This document shows, one piece after another, positions 1 through 5,208 of a stretch of DNA of 5,525 nt. Below the pieces are notes generated by a model. It saw only the letters and a list, made by a program, of their open reading frames with translations, was not told the DNA's origin and ran no database searches. Made by a program: the position numbers and the translations under genes. Each line of letters starts with the position of its first letter. Position 1 is the stretch's first letter. Where the stretch lies: assembly GCA_023417285.1 (NCBI GenBank), contig JAEZFR010000390.1, positions 1 through 5,525 of the forward strand, in the 5' to 3' direction. The stretch is from Bacillota bacterium. Lineage in GTDB: Bacteria; Bacillota; Clostridia; Acetivibrionales; DSM-1351.

Positions 1-203
1 GAGCAAAGGATAGACCAAATCCTATAGGTATTACAGCAGTTGAAATCATCTCGGTAGATGGAAATGTTATTACCGTGAGAGGTTTAGATGCTATAGACAA
101 TACCCCAGTACTAGATATTAAGCCATACTATCCAATGTACGATTGCAGAAATAATGCTATTGTACCTGAGTGGGTAAAAGTTTTGATGGAAACATATTTT
201 TAA
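1..203 (+). CDS. trmO: TrmO-like tRNA (m6t6A37) methyltransferase, C-terminal part
   Basis: Only the last 66 codons are present; the reading frame starts at base 3 and ends at TAA 201-203, and the 5' part lies outside the window. The visible protein has the TrmO/TsaA (UPF0066) signature: DRPNPIGIT at its beginning (visible residues 3-11), then GLDAIDNTPVLDIKPYYP (residues 27-44). It ends in a short VPEWVKVLMETYF tail that closes soon after the core, as in short clostridial members. Known family members use S-adenosylmethionine to N6-methylate t6A37 in tRNAs reading ACN codons, in the cytoplasm. The family usually has DGTP where this copy has DNTP, a small deviation. No GC-rich terminator hairpin follows the stop; only AT-rich sequence is seen, including the palindrome TGTATATACA at 241-250. 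The family call is firm; the exact tRNA substrate is inferred from the family. Confidence 0.9.
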   Translation, partial: AKDRPNPIGITAVEIISVDGNVITVRGLDAIDNTPVLDIKPYYPMYDCRNNAIVPEWVKVLMETYF

Positions 204-263
204 TATATAGAATAGTCAGCAAAAGACATTAATATTATATTGTATATACATCTTTTCTAGAGA

Positions 264-364
264 AATAAAGATCATAAAGCCCAAAAATAGATTAAGACTA
301 TTATGCAATAAGAGAAAATAAAGACCATAAAGCCAATAAGAGATTAAGGCTATAAAGCCAATAA
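264..364. repeat. Imperfect direct repeats upstream of the small gene
   Basis: AATAAAGAYCATAAAGCC occurs at 264-281 and 317-334, and AGATTAAGRCTAT at 289-301 and 341-353. Together they make a duplicated unit of about 38 bp with a period of 52-53 bp. A third partial copy, ATAAAGCCAATAA, is exact at 327-339 and 352-364. No dyad symmetry suggests a protein site. It reads as local tandem duplication in an AT-rich spacer between trmO and the next gene. Confidence 0.7.
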
Positions 365-371
365 ATACATG

Positions 372-401
372 GTTACATATTATCTGATACCAGTCTATAA
401 A
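372..401 (+). promoter_or_regulatory. Weak candidate promoter for the 440-778 gene
   Basis: GTTACA (372-377, four of six matches to TTGACA) is separated by 18 bp from TATAAA (396-401, five of six matches to TATAAT). This would start transcription about 30 nt before the ATG at 440. In AT-rich DNA such pairs arise easily by chance, so this is only a candidate. Confidence 0.3.
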
Positions 402-439
402 TTAGGACAAATGTTCTGGATAGCTAGGGGGGCGGTAGA

Positions 440-778
440 ATGAAGTTCTATTTACCAATTGAGTTCTCTGATATTATTGAAATGAAAAAACAGAAGCTTA
501 ATAGTGGCGTAGCATACAGCATCTATTCAGAAATTACTAATCTCGATAGGTTAGAACTTGATTCTATTTGCTATCTTGGGGATTGTCCCAAAATAGAGGA
601 AGGGAAGATAATATTGCCTGAACAAGCAGTGCAAAAAGGGTTAAACCTATTATTTACACAGGAAACTATAGAGGATGTAATTCTTAACGCCCTTCATCAA
701 AAGAAAGGCGTAACAGACGAGCAAATTTTATCAGCTATTAAACACTTCACTAAAAACAATAATTACTTAAAACTTTGA
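440..778 (+). CDS. Unrecognised small protein, 112 aa
   Basis: I do not recognise this gene. The start is well fixed: ATG 440 lies 7 nt after a G-rich ribosome binding site (AGGGGGG, 426-432), and the same frame has a stop at 425-427 with no other start between. The product is soluble-looking, with no signal peptide and no membrane segment. It begins MKFYLPIEFSD, has a central CYLGDCP segment (residues 44-50, two cysteines) and a helical, charged second half with LLFTQETIEDVILNALHQKK (residues 70-89) and a C-terminal segment that looks helical. Codon use looks like that of its neighbours. It stands alone between trmO and the convergent tmcAL, with no partner gene to suggest a role. The overall pattern (acidic middle, EDVI..AL.QK motif, one small domain) recalls small proteins of unknown function that sometimes serve as immunity proteins, but this is an impression and no toxin gene is visible here. 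Confidence 0.75.
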   Translation: MKFYLPIEFSDIIEMKKQKLNSGVAYSIYSEITNLDRLELDSICYLGDCPKIEEGKIILPEQAVQKGLNLLFTQETIEDVILNALHQKKGVTDEQILSAIKHFTKNNNYLKL

Positions 779-875
779 TTAATGCTACTTTCCATAGTAC
801 CTTTTACTTTTATTGAAAAAATAAATAGTATAAGACCATATTTATTTATACGATAAATAGGTTGCTAGTGTACGC

Positions 876-904
876 AAAAGACTCTCATAAGGCCATGAGC
901 TTTT
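876..904. terminator. Possible bidirectional terminator between convergent genes
   Basis: AAAAG (876-880), then ACT, CTCAT (884-888), a six-base loop AAGGCC, ATGAG (895-899) and CTTTT (900-904). The CTCAT/ATGAG stem is extended by AAAAG/CTTTT across a three-base bulge, giving a hairpin with a short T-run on either strand. It lies just beyond the tmcAL stop and downstream of the 440-778 gene, where a shared terminator would be expected. The stem is short and only moderately GC-rich, so the call is tentative. Confidence 0.4.
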
Positions 905-911
905 ACTGGCT

Positions 912-2327
912 TTATATTATAACCAGCTTGCTTGTGTACTCTTGACCGCTTACGCGAAGTGTACTGTCCTTATATGCAAGAACATAATTGTTTGTTGCAA
1001 CATTCTCTATTTCAAGCATCTTTTTTAATAATGGGTTGCAAGTGCGCAAAGTGTCCTTGGTTTTGGTAATGATGGGGATACAAGAGTTTCTTTTAGCTTT
1101 GGATAATAACTCTTTACCATTGTTATTAAAACCTAGAATTCTAGCATATTGTGGCCCGCCATATGCCATAAAATCTTGCAGATCTTGTTGTGTCAATCCT
1201 GTTAAGAGCGACATTATTGTTCTTTGTAATCTTGTTCTTGCATATCGTTTGGTACTTGCTAAGTCAAGAAGCTCTTTAATACTGCCCGCTTCGAGTGCTG
1301 CACTTTTTATCCTGTATTCAAGTCCTTCTGATATGCCAGGAAGCTTTGCTATAAGCTGAGTATTCATTGTCCTAAGCATAGATAGAATAATGAGCTCGAA
1401 GTTTTCACTGCTAACAGGCCCTCTACCAGCAGCAAACTCTCGCTCTAAAATCTGGCAGGCTGCTTCGGGGACAGCAGAAGCGTATTGGGAAAATGAATCG
1501 GAAATAACAGAAGCATATTTGGAACTTGAATCGGGGACAGCAGAAGCGTATTGGGAAGCTGTCTCATTATCTTTATCAGCAAATTTAGTATATATGGGAA
1601 AAACAGAATCAGGTTGAGAACATGCTGTGGGAAAATTATCAGATGCTTTAGAGGTAATTGGGGAATCACAGGACAATATGGTTCTCCTAATTGCAGTGGC
1701 ACTTGAAATAGCCCCTGTTAGCTGTTCTTCATTGTAGGTATTTGAAATTCTTTTTACAGTGTAGGGTTTAATAGTGCTATTTAGCCTAATAAGTGCCTTT
1801 AAGTATTCTACTCCAAGAATATTATTGGAGCTGCTGAGTAGCTCGTGTATATTTCCTTGCAGTGATTTATCTGAGAAATACTGTTCAATTGCGTTTTGCC
1901 TTGCAGCAGGAAAGGAGAGACCAGCCTTCAACTCAGAAGCCAAATACTGCTTAAGCTCTTGGGGCTCTTCACACAGTAATTTTGCAATTGACAAAAGCTC
2001 ATCTACTTCACCATGCTCACTTCCAAAGCTAATACAATCAACAATTCCAAGGCTGTCCAGCAATTTGACTGCTCCATAAGCAAAGTATTCGGCACTGGAC
2101 ATGGAAAAGGGAGCAGGAAGTTCAACTACAAGGTCAACTCCGCTATTCAAGGCAATCTCAGCACGAGCAAACTTATTGATTATAGCAGGTTCACCACGCT
2201 GTATAAAGTTTCCGCTCATTACACAGATAACATAATCGCAGCCAGTTAGTTTCTTTGACTGTTCGATATGATACATATGTCCATTATGAAAAGGATTATA
2301 TTCTGCTACAATACCCAGTACCTTCAT
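912..2327 (-). CDS. tmcAL: tRNA-Met cytidine acetate ligase TmcAL (YlbM family)
   Basis: 471 aa. TmcAL activates acetate with ATP and transfers acetyl to the wobble cytidine of elongator tRNA-Met (ac4C34), in the cytoplasm. The N-terminal nucleotidyltransferase domain opens MKVLGIVAEYNPFHNGH (nucleotide-binding HxGH-type motif at residues 14-17). SGNFIQRGEPAI (39-50), SSSNNILGVEYLKAL (165-179) and ISSATAIRR (207-215) follow. The C-terminal helical domain has GRGPV (301-305), YARTRLQRTIMSLL (362-375) and YARILGFNNNGKELL (394-408). The start has a good ribosome binding site, GGGTGGAG (2333-2340), 5 nt upstream. The family is usually about 400-415 aa; the extra length is a Ser/Ala/Asp-rich linker at about residues 220-290. 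That linker contains three 11-residue repeats (about 257-289) encoded by a 33-bp tandem repeat. All core motifs are intact and the frame is open, so I expect a working enzyme. It follows ptb-buk on the same strand, 113 bp after buk. Confidence 0.93.
   Translation of the reverse strand: MKVLGIVAEYNPFHNGHMYHIEQSKKLTGCDYVICVMSGNFIQRGEPAIINKFARAEIALNSGVDLVVELPAPFSMSSAEYFAYGAVKLLDSLGIVDCISFGSEHGEVDELLSIAKLLCEEPQELKQYLASELKAGLSFPAARQNAIEQYFSDKSLQGNIHELLSSSNNILGVEYLKALIRLNSTIKPYTVKRISNTYNEEQLTGAISSATAIRRTILSCDSPITSKASDNFPTACSQPDSVFPIYTKFADKDNETASQYASAVPDSSSKYASVISDSFSQYASAVPEAACQILEREFAAGRGPVSSENFELIILSMLRTMNTQLIAKLPGISEGLEYRIKSAALEAGSIKELLDLASTKRYARTRLQRTIMSLLTGLTQQDLQDFMAYGGPQYARILGFNNNGKELLSKAKRNSCIPIITKTKDTLRTCNPLLKKMLEIENVATNNYVLAYKDSTLRVSGQEYTSKLVII
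1462..1560 (-). repeat. Three in-frame 33-bp tandem repeats inside tmcAL
   Basis: The copies are 1462-1494, 1495-1527 and 1528-1560, contiguous and exactly 33 bp each. By eye the outer two match at 29 of 33 positions and the middle one matches the last at 25 of 33. On the coding strand they give three 11-residue units of the type SQYASAVPDSS, SKYASVISDSF and SQYASAVPEAA (about residues 258-290). The last unit runs directly into the conserved ILEREF..GRGPV segment. A decayed fourth copy may lie at about 1606-1636, where GAATC and TGGGAAAAT recur about 20 bp apart. Confidence 0.9.
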
Positions 2328-2382
2328 TAATTCTCCACCCGTAAAATTTAATATTATTTATATTTTATAGCTTTTAAACCAT

Positions 2383-2450
2383 ACCAATCTAGCAAATCAA
2401 CAATCTGTCAAATCAGTAGACCACATAACAATCCATCTAATCAATAGACC
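2383..2450 (-). repeat. Degenerate repeats at and after the buk 3' end
   Basis: A 16-bp unit of type AACAATCTGTCAAATC occurs at 2383-2398, 2399-2414 (tandem) and 2427-2442. The unit extends to a 24-bp duplication, 2399-2422 against 2427-2450, with 20 of 24 bases alike and both copies ending in TAGACC. The 2427-2450 copy includes the last codons and stop of buk, so the other copy looks like a duplicated buk tail. Nothing else was seen in the buk-tmcAL spacer except AT-rich sequence and an isolated TTGACA (minus strand, 2406-2411) without a good -10 at normal distance. Confidence 0.7.
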
Positions 2451-3523
2451 TTTGCCTGCTCCGTTCCCGACAAAATAGAATAAGCTCCTTCTGCCAAGGC
2501 ATACAGCTCATTTTCACCTGGGAAAACCATAACTTGAGCTATGTGAGAAACCCTTTGGGTGATAAGTCCAACAAGGGACTTGCTATAAGCAGCACCGCCT
2601 GTTAAAACAATGGCATCAACCTTTCCAAAAAGTACAGCAGAATTAGCAGCAATCTCCTTTGAAATTTGATAAGCCATTGCTTCAAATACCTGCTTTGCAT
2701 GTTTGTCGCCATTATTTCTGAGCTCGGAAACCTCAGCCAAGTCTGAAGTCCCTAGATACCCCATGATTCCACCTTTTCCAACTAACATTTTATCAATATC
2801 TGCCTTCTGGTATTTGCCTGAGAAGCATAACTCTACCAACTGCAAAACTGGTATATTGCCTGTTCTTTCAGGTGAAAAGGGGCCTTCCTCAAGACCATTA
2901 TTTACGTCAATAACGCTACCGTTCTTATGTGCAGCTACCGAAATACCACCGCCAATATGAGCAATTATCATATTTAAATCATTGTAGCTTTTATTGAGCT
3001 GTTTTGCTGCCTTTTGCGCTATTGATTTTTGGTTGAGCGCATGAAATGCACTCTTTCTGATAAAGAGGGGATGACCCGAAAAACGAGCAATGTCGTCCAT
3101 TTCATCAACTACCACCGGATTAACAATATATGCAGGAATACTAAGAGGTTTTGCAATAATATCAGCAAGTATAGCACCTAAATTACTTGCATGCTTACCG
3201 TATTTTAGGGTCTTTAGATCCTCTAGCATTTTCTCGTTTACAGTATAAGTGCCACCTGACAATGGCCTCATCAATCCGCCTCTGCCAGCAACTGCAACAA
3301 GGTCAGAAGTAGCTATGCCACTATCAATAATAAGCTTTTCAACTGCTTTTTGTGCAACGGGCAGTAAATCTATAACTGACTTTGCATTATCCAAGCTCTC
3401 TTTTGGGTAAGCTTGCTTGCTCACAAATATTTCTCTGATATCATCGGCGCTAGTTGCCTCAAATATACCGATTTTGAGAGAAGTAGAGCCTGGATTTATA
3501 GTTAAAATCAATTTTTTTGACAA
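2441..3523 (-). CDS. buk: Butyrate kinase
   Basis: 360 aa, a normal length for Buk. It catalyses butyryl phosphate + ADP to butyrate + ATP, the ATP-yielding last step of butyrate fermentation, in the cytoplasm. It belongs to the acetokinase/ASKHA superfamily. The phosphate-1 loop is ILTINPGSTSLKIGIFE (residues 6-22). GRGGLMRPLSGGTY (80-93), HIGGGISVAAHKNG (189-202), GPFSPERTGNIP (214-225), LTGGAAYS (307-314) and PGENELYALAEGA (335-347) complete the family pattern. The call of butyrate rather than acetate kinase rests on this Buk-type pattern and on the adjacent ptb. Close branched-chain acyl kinases share these motifs, so isobutyrate or similar acids may also be used. The start is TTG at 3521-3523, supported by a TGAGGT ribosome binding site 7 nt upstream; no ATG is available there. 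It lies 172 bp after ptb on the same strand, an unusually long gap for this pair, filled by repeats. Confidence 0.95.
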   Translation of the reverse strand: MSKKLILTINPGSTSLKIGIFEATSADDIREIFVSKQAYPKESLDNAKSVIDLLPVAQKAVEKLIIDSGIATSDLVAVAGRGGLMRPLSGGTYTVNEKMLEDLKTLKYGKHASNLGAILADIIAKPLSIPAYIVNPVVVDEMDDIARFSGHPLFIRKSAFHALNQKSIAQKAAKQLNKSYNDLNMIIAHIGGGISVAAHKNGSVIDVNNGLEEGPFSPERTGNIPVLQLVELCFSGKYQKADIDKMLVGKGGIMGYLGTSDLAEVSELRNNGDKHAKQVFEAMAYQISKEIAANSAVLFGKVDAIVLTGGAAYSKSLVGLITQRVSHIAQVMVFPGENELYALAEGAYSILSGTEQAKVY

Positions 3524-3536
3524 TGTTTTTACCTCA
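3521..3536 (-). promoter_or_regulatory. Ribosome binding site fixing the TTG start of buk
   Basis: On the minus strand TGAGGT (3531-3536) is followed by 7 nt and TTG (3521-3523). The protein from this TTG begins MSKKLILTINPGSTS, which places the phosphate loop at the usual distance from the N terminus. The weak start codon could lower buk translation relative to ptb, which starts with ATG. Confidence 0.75.
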
Positions 3537-3544
3537 CAATAAAT

Positions 3545-3572
3545 ATAATATTAATGGTTATTAATTAATCAA
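3545..3572 (-). promoter_or_regulatory. Candidate internal promoter for buk
   Basis: On the minus strand TTGATT (3567-3572, four of six matches to TTGACA), a 16-bp spacer and TATTAT (3545-3550, five of six matches to TATAAT). Transcription would begin just before the buk ribosome binding site. The -35 element overlaps the duplicated ptb tail at 3568-3580. The region is very AT-rich, so chance occurrence is quite possible. Confidence 0.3.
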
Positions 3573-3707
3573 TACCTGCTGAACAACATATTTGCTACAA
3601 TAACAAAACCAAATAAGCCAAGCCAATACCAAATAAGTCAACACTAAATAAGTCAATACCAAATATATATACCAAATAAGTCAATGCAAAATATATCAAT
3701 ACCTGCT
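3568..3707 (-). repeat. Repeat array between ptb and buk with a duplicated ptb tail
   Basis: Two exact 13-bp copies of ATCAATACCTGCT, at 3568-3580 and 3695-3707, flank an array. The right copy encodes the end of ptb (Ser-Arg-Tyr-stop); the left copy is non-coding. Between them are about five imperfect copies of CCAAATAAGTCAATA starting at 3609, 3629, 3644, 3659 and 3672, with periods of 13-20 bp. On the transcribed strand the units read like TATTGACTTATTTGG. No stable GC hairpin is visible, so the array does not look like a terminator. Confidence 0.75.
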
Positions 3708-4601
3708 TGAATACAAAGCAGACAGAGCAATTGAGTGTAATTTAGCTTTGTAGTCGTCCGCTCTTGAAGTAGTAACTATGGGTACCTTTGCTCCAACTAC
3801 AAGACCTGAGGGCTTTGCTTTAGCTAGGAAAACCAAGGTTTTGTACAAGATGTTGGCGGCTTCAATATCAGGTGAAAGCAGGATGTCAACGTCACCGGCA
3901 ACTTCGCTATGAATGCCCTTGTGCTGCGCGGCCTCTGCACTAATCGCATTGTCCATGGCCAAAGGCCCGTCAATTATACAATTCTTGATTTGGCCGCGCT
4001 GTGCCATCTTGCAAAGTGCAGCTGCATCAAGAGTAGGTTGCATATTGGGATTAATCAGCTCAATTGCCGCAAGTATAGCTACCTTGGGTACTTCTATTCC
4101 TAAGCTTAGCGACACATTTACTGCATTTTGAACAATATCTGCTTTATGCTTTAAATCGGGAGCTATATTTAGCCCACCATCAGTAATAATGATCATTTTA
4201 TGATAATTTTCAATTTCGAGAAGCCCAACATGGCTCAGTACTCTTCCTGTTCTAAGACCCATATCCTTATCAAGAACAACTCTCAGAAGATCAGGAGTTT
4301 GCACCATACCTTTCATAAGGATATCTCCTCTGCCACTAGAAACAAGGTCAACAGTAGTTTTGATTGCCTTCTCATTGTTGCTTTCTTTTATAATTTCAAA
4401 TGAAGAAATATCAATCTTTAAGTTATCAGCGATATCAAAAATTTTCTTTTTGTCACCAACCAGACTTACATCAACCAATCCAAGTTTATAGGCCTCATAA
4501 ACAGAAAGCAGTACATCTGCGTCTTCAGCAACAGCAACAGCAATTCTCTTTTTTGAATTTCCCTTTACAGTTTCAATTAATTCATTCATATTTTTTATCA
4601 T
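3696..4601 (-). CDS. ptb: Phosphate butyryltransferase
   Basis: 301 aa, the usual length for Ptb. It converts butyryl-CoA and phosphate to butyryl phosphate and CoA, feeding Buk, in the cytoplasm. It belongs to the phosphate acetyl/butyryltransferase family. Visible signatures are AVAVAEDADVLLSV (residues 21-34), LVGD (47-50), MKGMVQTPDLLR (96-107), SHVGLLE (123-129), TDGGLNIAPDL (140-150), DGPLAMDNAIS (211-221), GDVDILLSPDIEAANILYK (236-254) and GAKVPIVTTSRAD (270-282). The short single-domain form together with the adjacent buk favours Ptb over Pta. Branched acyl-CoAs may also be substrates, as in related enzymes. The start at 4601 is preferred over the in-frame ATG at residue 5 because an AAAGGAC ribosome binding site (4611-4617) lies 9 nt upstream. 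It is the first gene of a likely ptb-buk transcript, with a candidate promoter at 4739-4766. Confidence 0.95.
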   Translation of the reverse strand: MIKNMNELIETVKGNSKKRIAVAVAEDADVLLSVYEAYKLGLVDVSLVGDKKKIFDIADNLKIDISSFEIIKESNNEKAIKTTVDLVSSGRGDILMKGMVQTPDLLRVVLDKDMGLRTGRVLSHVGLLEIENYHKMIIITDGGLNIAPDLKHKADIVQNAVNVSLSLGIEVPKVAILAAIELINPNMQPTLDAAALCKMAQRGQIKNCIIDGPLAMDNAISAEAAQHKGIHSEVAGDVDILLSPDIEAANILYKTLVFLAKAKPSGLVVGAKVPIVTTSRADDYKAKLHSIALSALYSSRY

Positions 4602-4670
4602 AGGAATGGGGTCCTTTCTTTGCTATGTATTTTCTATATATTTCAATTAGTATATATGAATCTACATCTA

Positions 4671-4720
4671 TTTATATCAATCTCTATCAATCTCTATCAA
4701 TCTCTATCAATTTCATACAA
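4671..4720 (-). repeat. 10-bp tandem repeats in the ptb leader
   Basis: TCTCTATCAA is repeated exactly three times at 4681-4710. Degenerate units on both sides (TTTATATCAA 4671-4680 and TTTCATACAA 4711-4720) keep the same 10-bp register. On the ptb-coding strand the unit is TTGATAGAGA. The array lies between the candidate ptb promoter and the ptb ribosome binding site, so it would be transcribed in the 5' leader. The period is close to one turn of the DNA helix. Confidence 0.9.
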
Positions 4721-4738
4721 CCTATTTTTGATAAAGAT

Positions 4739-4766
4739 ATTATACCCACTTAACATAGGGTGAAAA
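4739..4766 (-). promoter_or_regulatory. Candidate sigma-A-type promoter for ptb-buk
   Basis: On the minus strand TTTTCA (4761-4766, four of six matches to TTGACA), a 16-bp spacer and a perfect TATAAT (4739-4744). Transcription would begin near 4732, giving a leader of about 130 nt. The spacer contains ACCC...GGGT arms (4744-4747 and 4758-4761) and, on the minus strand, ATGTTAA, which resembles one half of a Rex site. This is the best promoter candidate in the window, but it is unproven. Confidence 0.5.
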
Positions 4767-5135
4767 ACAAGATATAGATAAAAACCCGACTATATGTACT
4801 ATATTAATAATATGATAATAGCAAATCTACAAATTAATGTAACAGTTGATTTTAATTATAATATAAAACATTAAACTAATCACAACAAATAATCGAAAAG
4901 ATGAAATCTATTGTTTATATTACGATACAATATATGAAAACCAGTAGTAAGACGCAAGATTTTATGCTAAAATAAGCCTCGTTTGAAAACTAATTAACCA
5001 TCTGAATGAATCACATAACTAAATTGAATAATCACTACTAATAACCAAATGAATTATTCACTTACTTATTTAAAAGAATTACAAACTCAACCATATTAAC
5101 TCATGAAATAAATCTCAACAATAGTTGAACTCGAA

Positions 5136-5167
5136 TTGAGGTTCTATTGAAAGATTAAATTTATAAT
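5136..5167 (+). promoter_or_regulatory. Weak candidate promoter for the response regulator
   Basis: A perfect TATAAT at 5162-5167 lies about 40 nt before the ATG. The only -35-like element is TTGAGG (5136-5141) with a long 20-bp spacer, so the promoter would be weak or need an activator. The dyad TCAAC-AATA-GTTGA (5115-5128) just upstream is a possible binding site, for instance for the regulator itself. Confidence 0.35.
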
Positions 5168-5208
5168 GCTTATCAAGCGTTTATAAAGAATTGAAGAGGA
5201 GGGAATAC

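Larger units (their letters stand above)
4602..5208. other. 607-bp non-coding region between divergent genes
   Basis: No credible coding region is seen on either strand; the DNA is very AT-rich with frequent stops. The left part holds the ptb ribosome binding site, the 10-bp repeats and the ptb promoter. Further right are two short perfect palindromes, ATATTA-A-TAATAT (4801-4813) and ATTTTA-TGC-TAAAAT (4959-4973). The end holds a dyad TCAAC-AATA-GTTGA (5115-5128) and an imperfect hairpin (5120-5148) upstream of the response regulator gene. I recognise no riboswitch, tRNA or known small RNA. The AT-only palindromes may be chance. Confidence 0.6.

Noticed and set aside
241..250. TGTATATACA palindrome after trmO as a terminator or operator
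   Set aside because: It is a short, AT-rich perfect palindrome with no loop or T-run, and is expected by chance in such DNA.
988..1617. Plus-strand open frames antisense to tmcAL (988-1359, 1390-1617)
   Set aside because: They lie fully inside the tmcAL gene, have no ribosome binding sites and no family motifs. The repetitive product of the second is only the antisense reading of the 33-bp repeat.
2389..2411. TTGACA on the minus strand (2406-2411) as a tmcAL promoter
   Set aside because: The -35 is perfect, but there is no acceptable -10 at 16-18 bp, and the hexamer is part of the local repeat unit.
3909..4603. Plus-strand open frames antisense to ptb
   Set aside because: They are shadows of the well-supported ptb frame, with low-complexity products and no ribosome binding sites.
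4681..4710. CRISPR-like array
   Set aside because: The units are only 10 bp and directly adjacent, without unique spacers, and no cas genes are present. The 33-bp repeats in tmcAL are also spacerless and lie in a coding frame.
4936..4982. Possible cyclic di-GMP riboswitch remnant (AAAACC...GACGCAAG...GCCTCG)
   Set aside because: A few words resemble the GEMM core, but the GCAAAGCC core, the paired arms and the tetraloop-receptor arrangement cannot be drawn.
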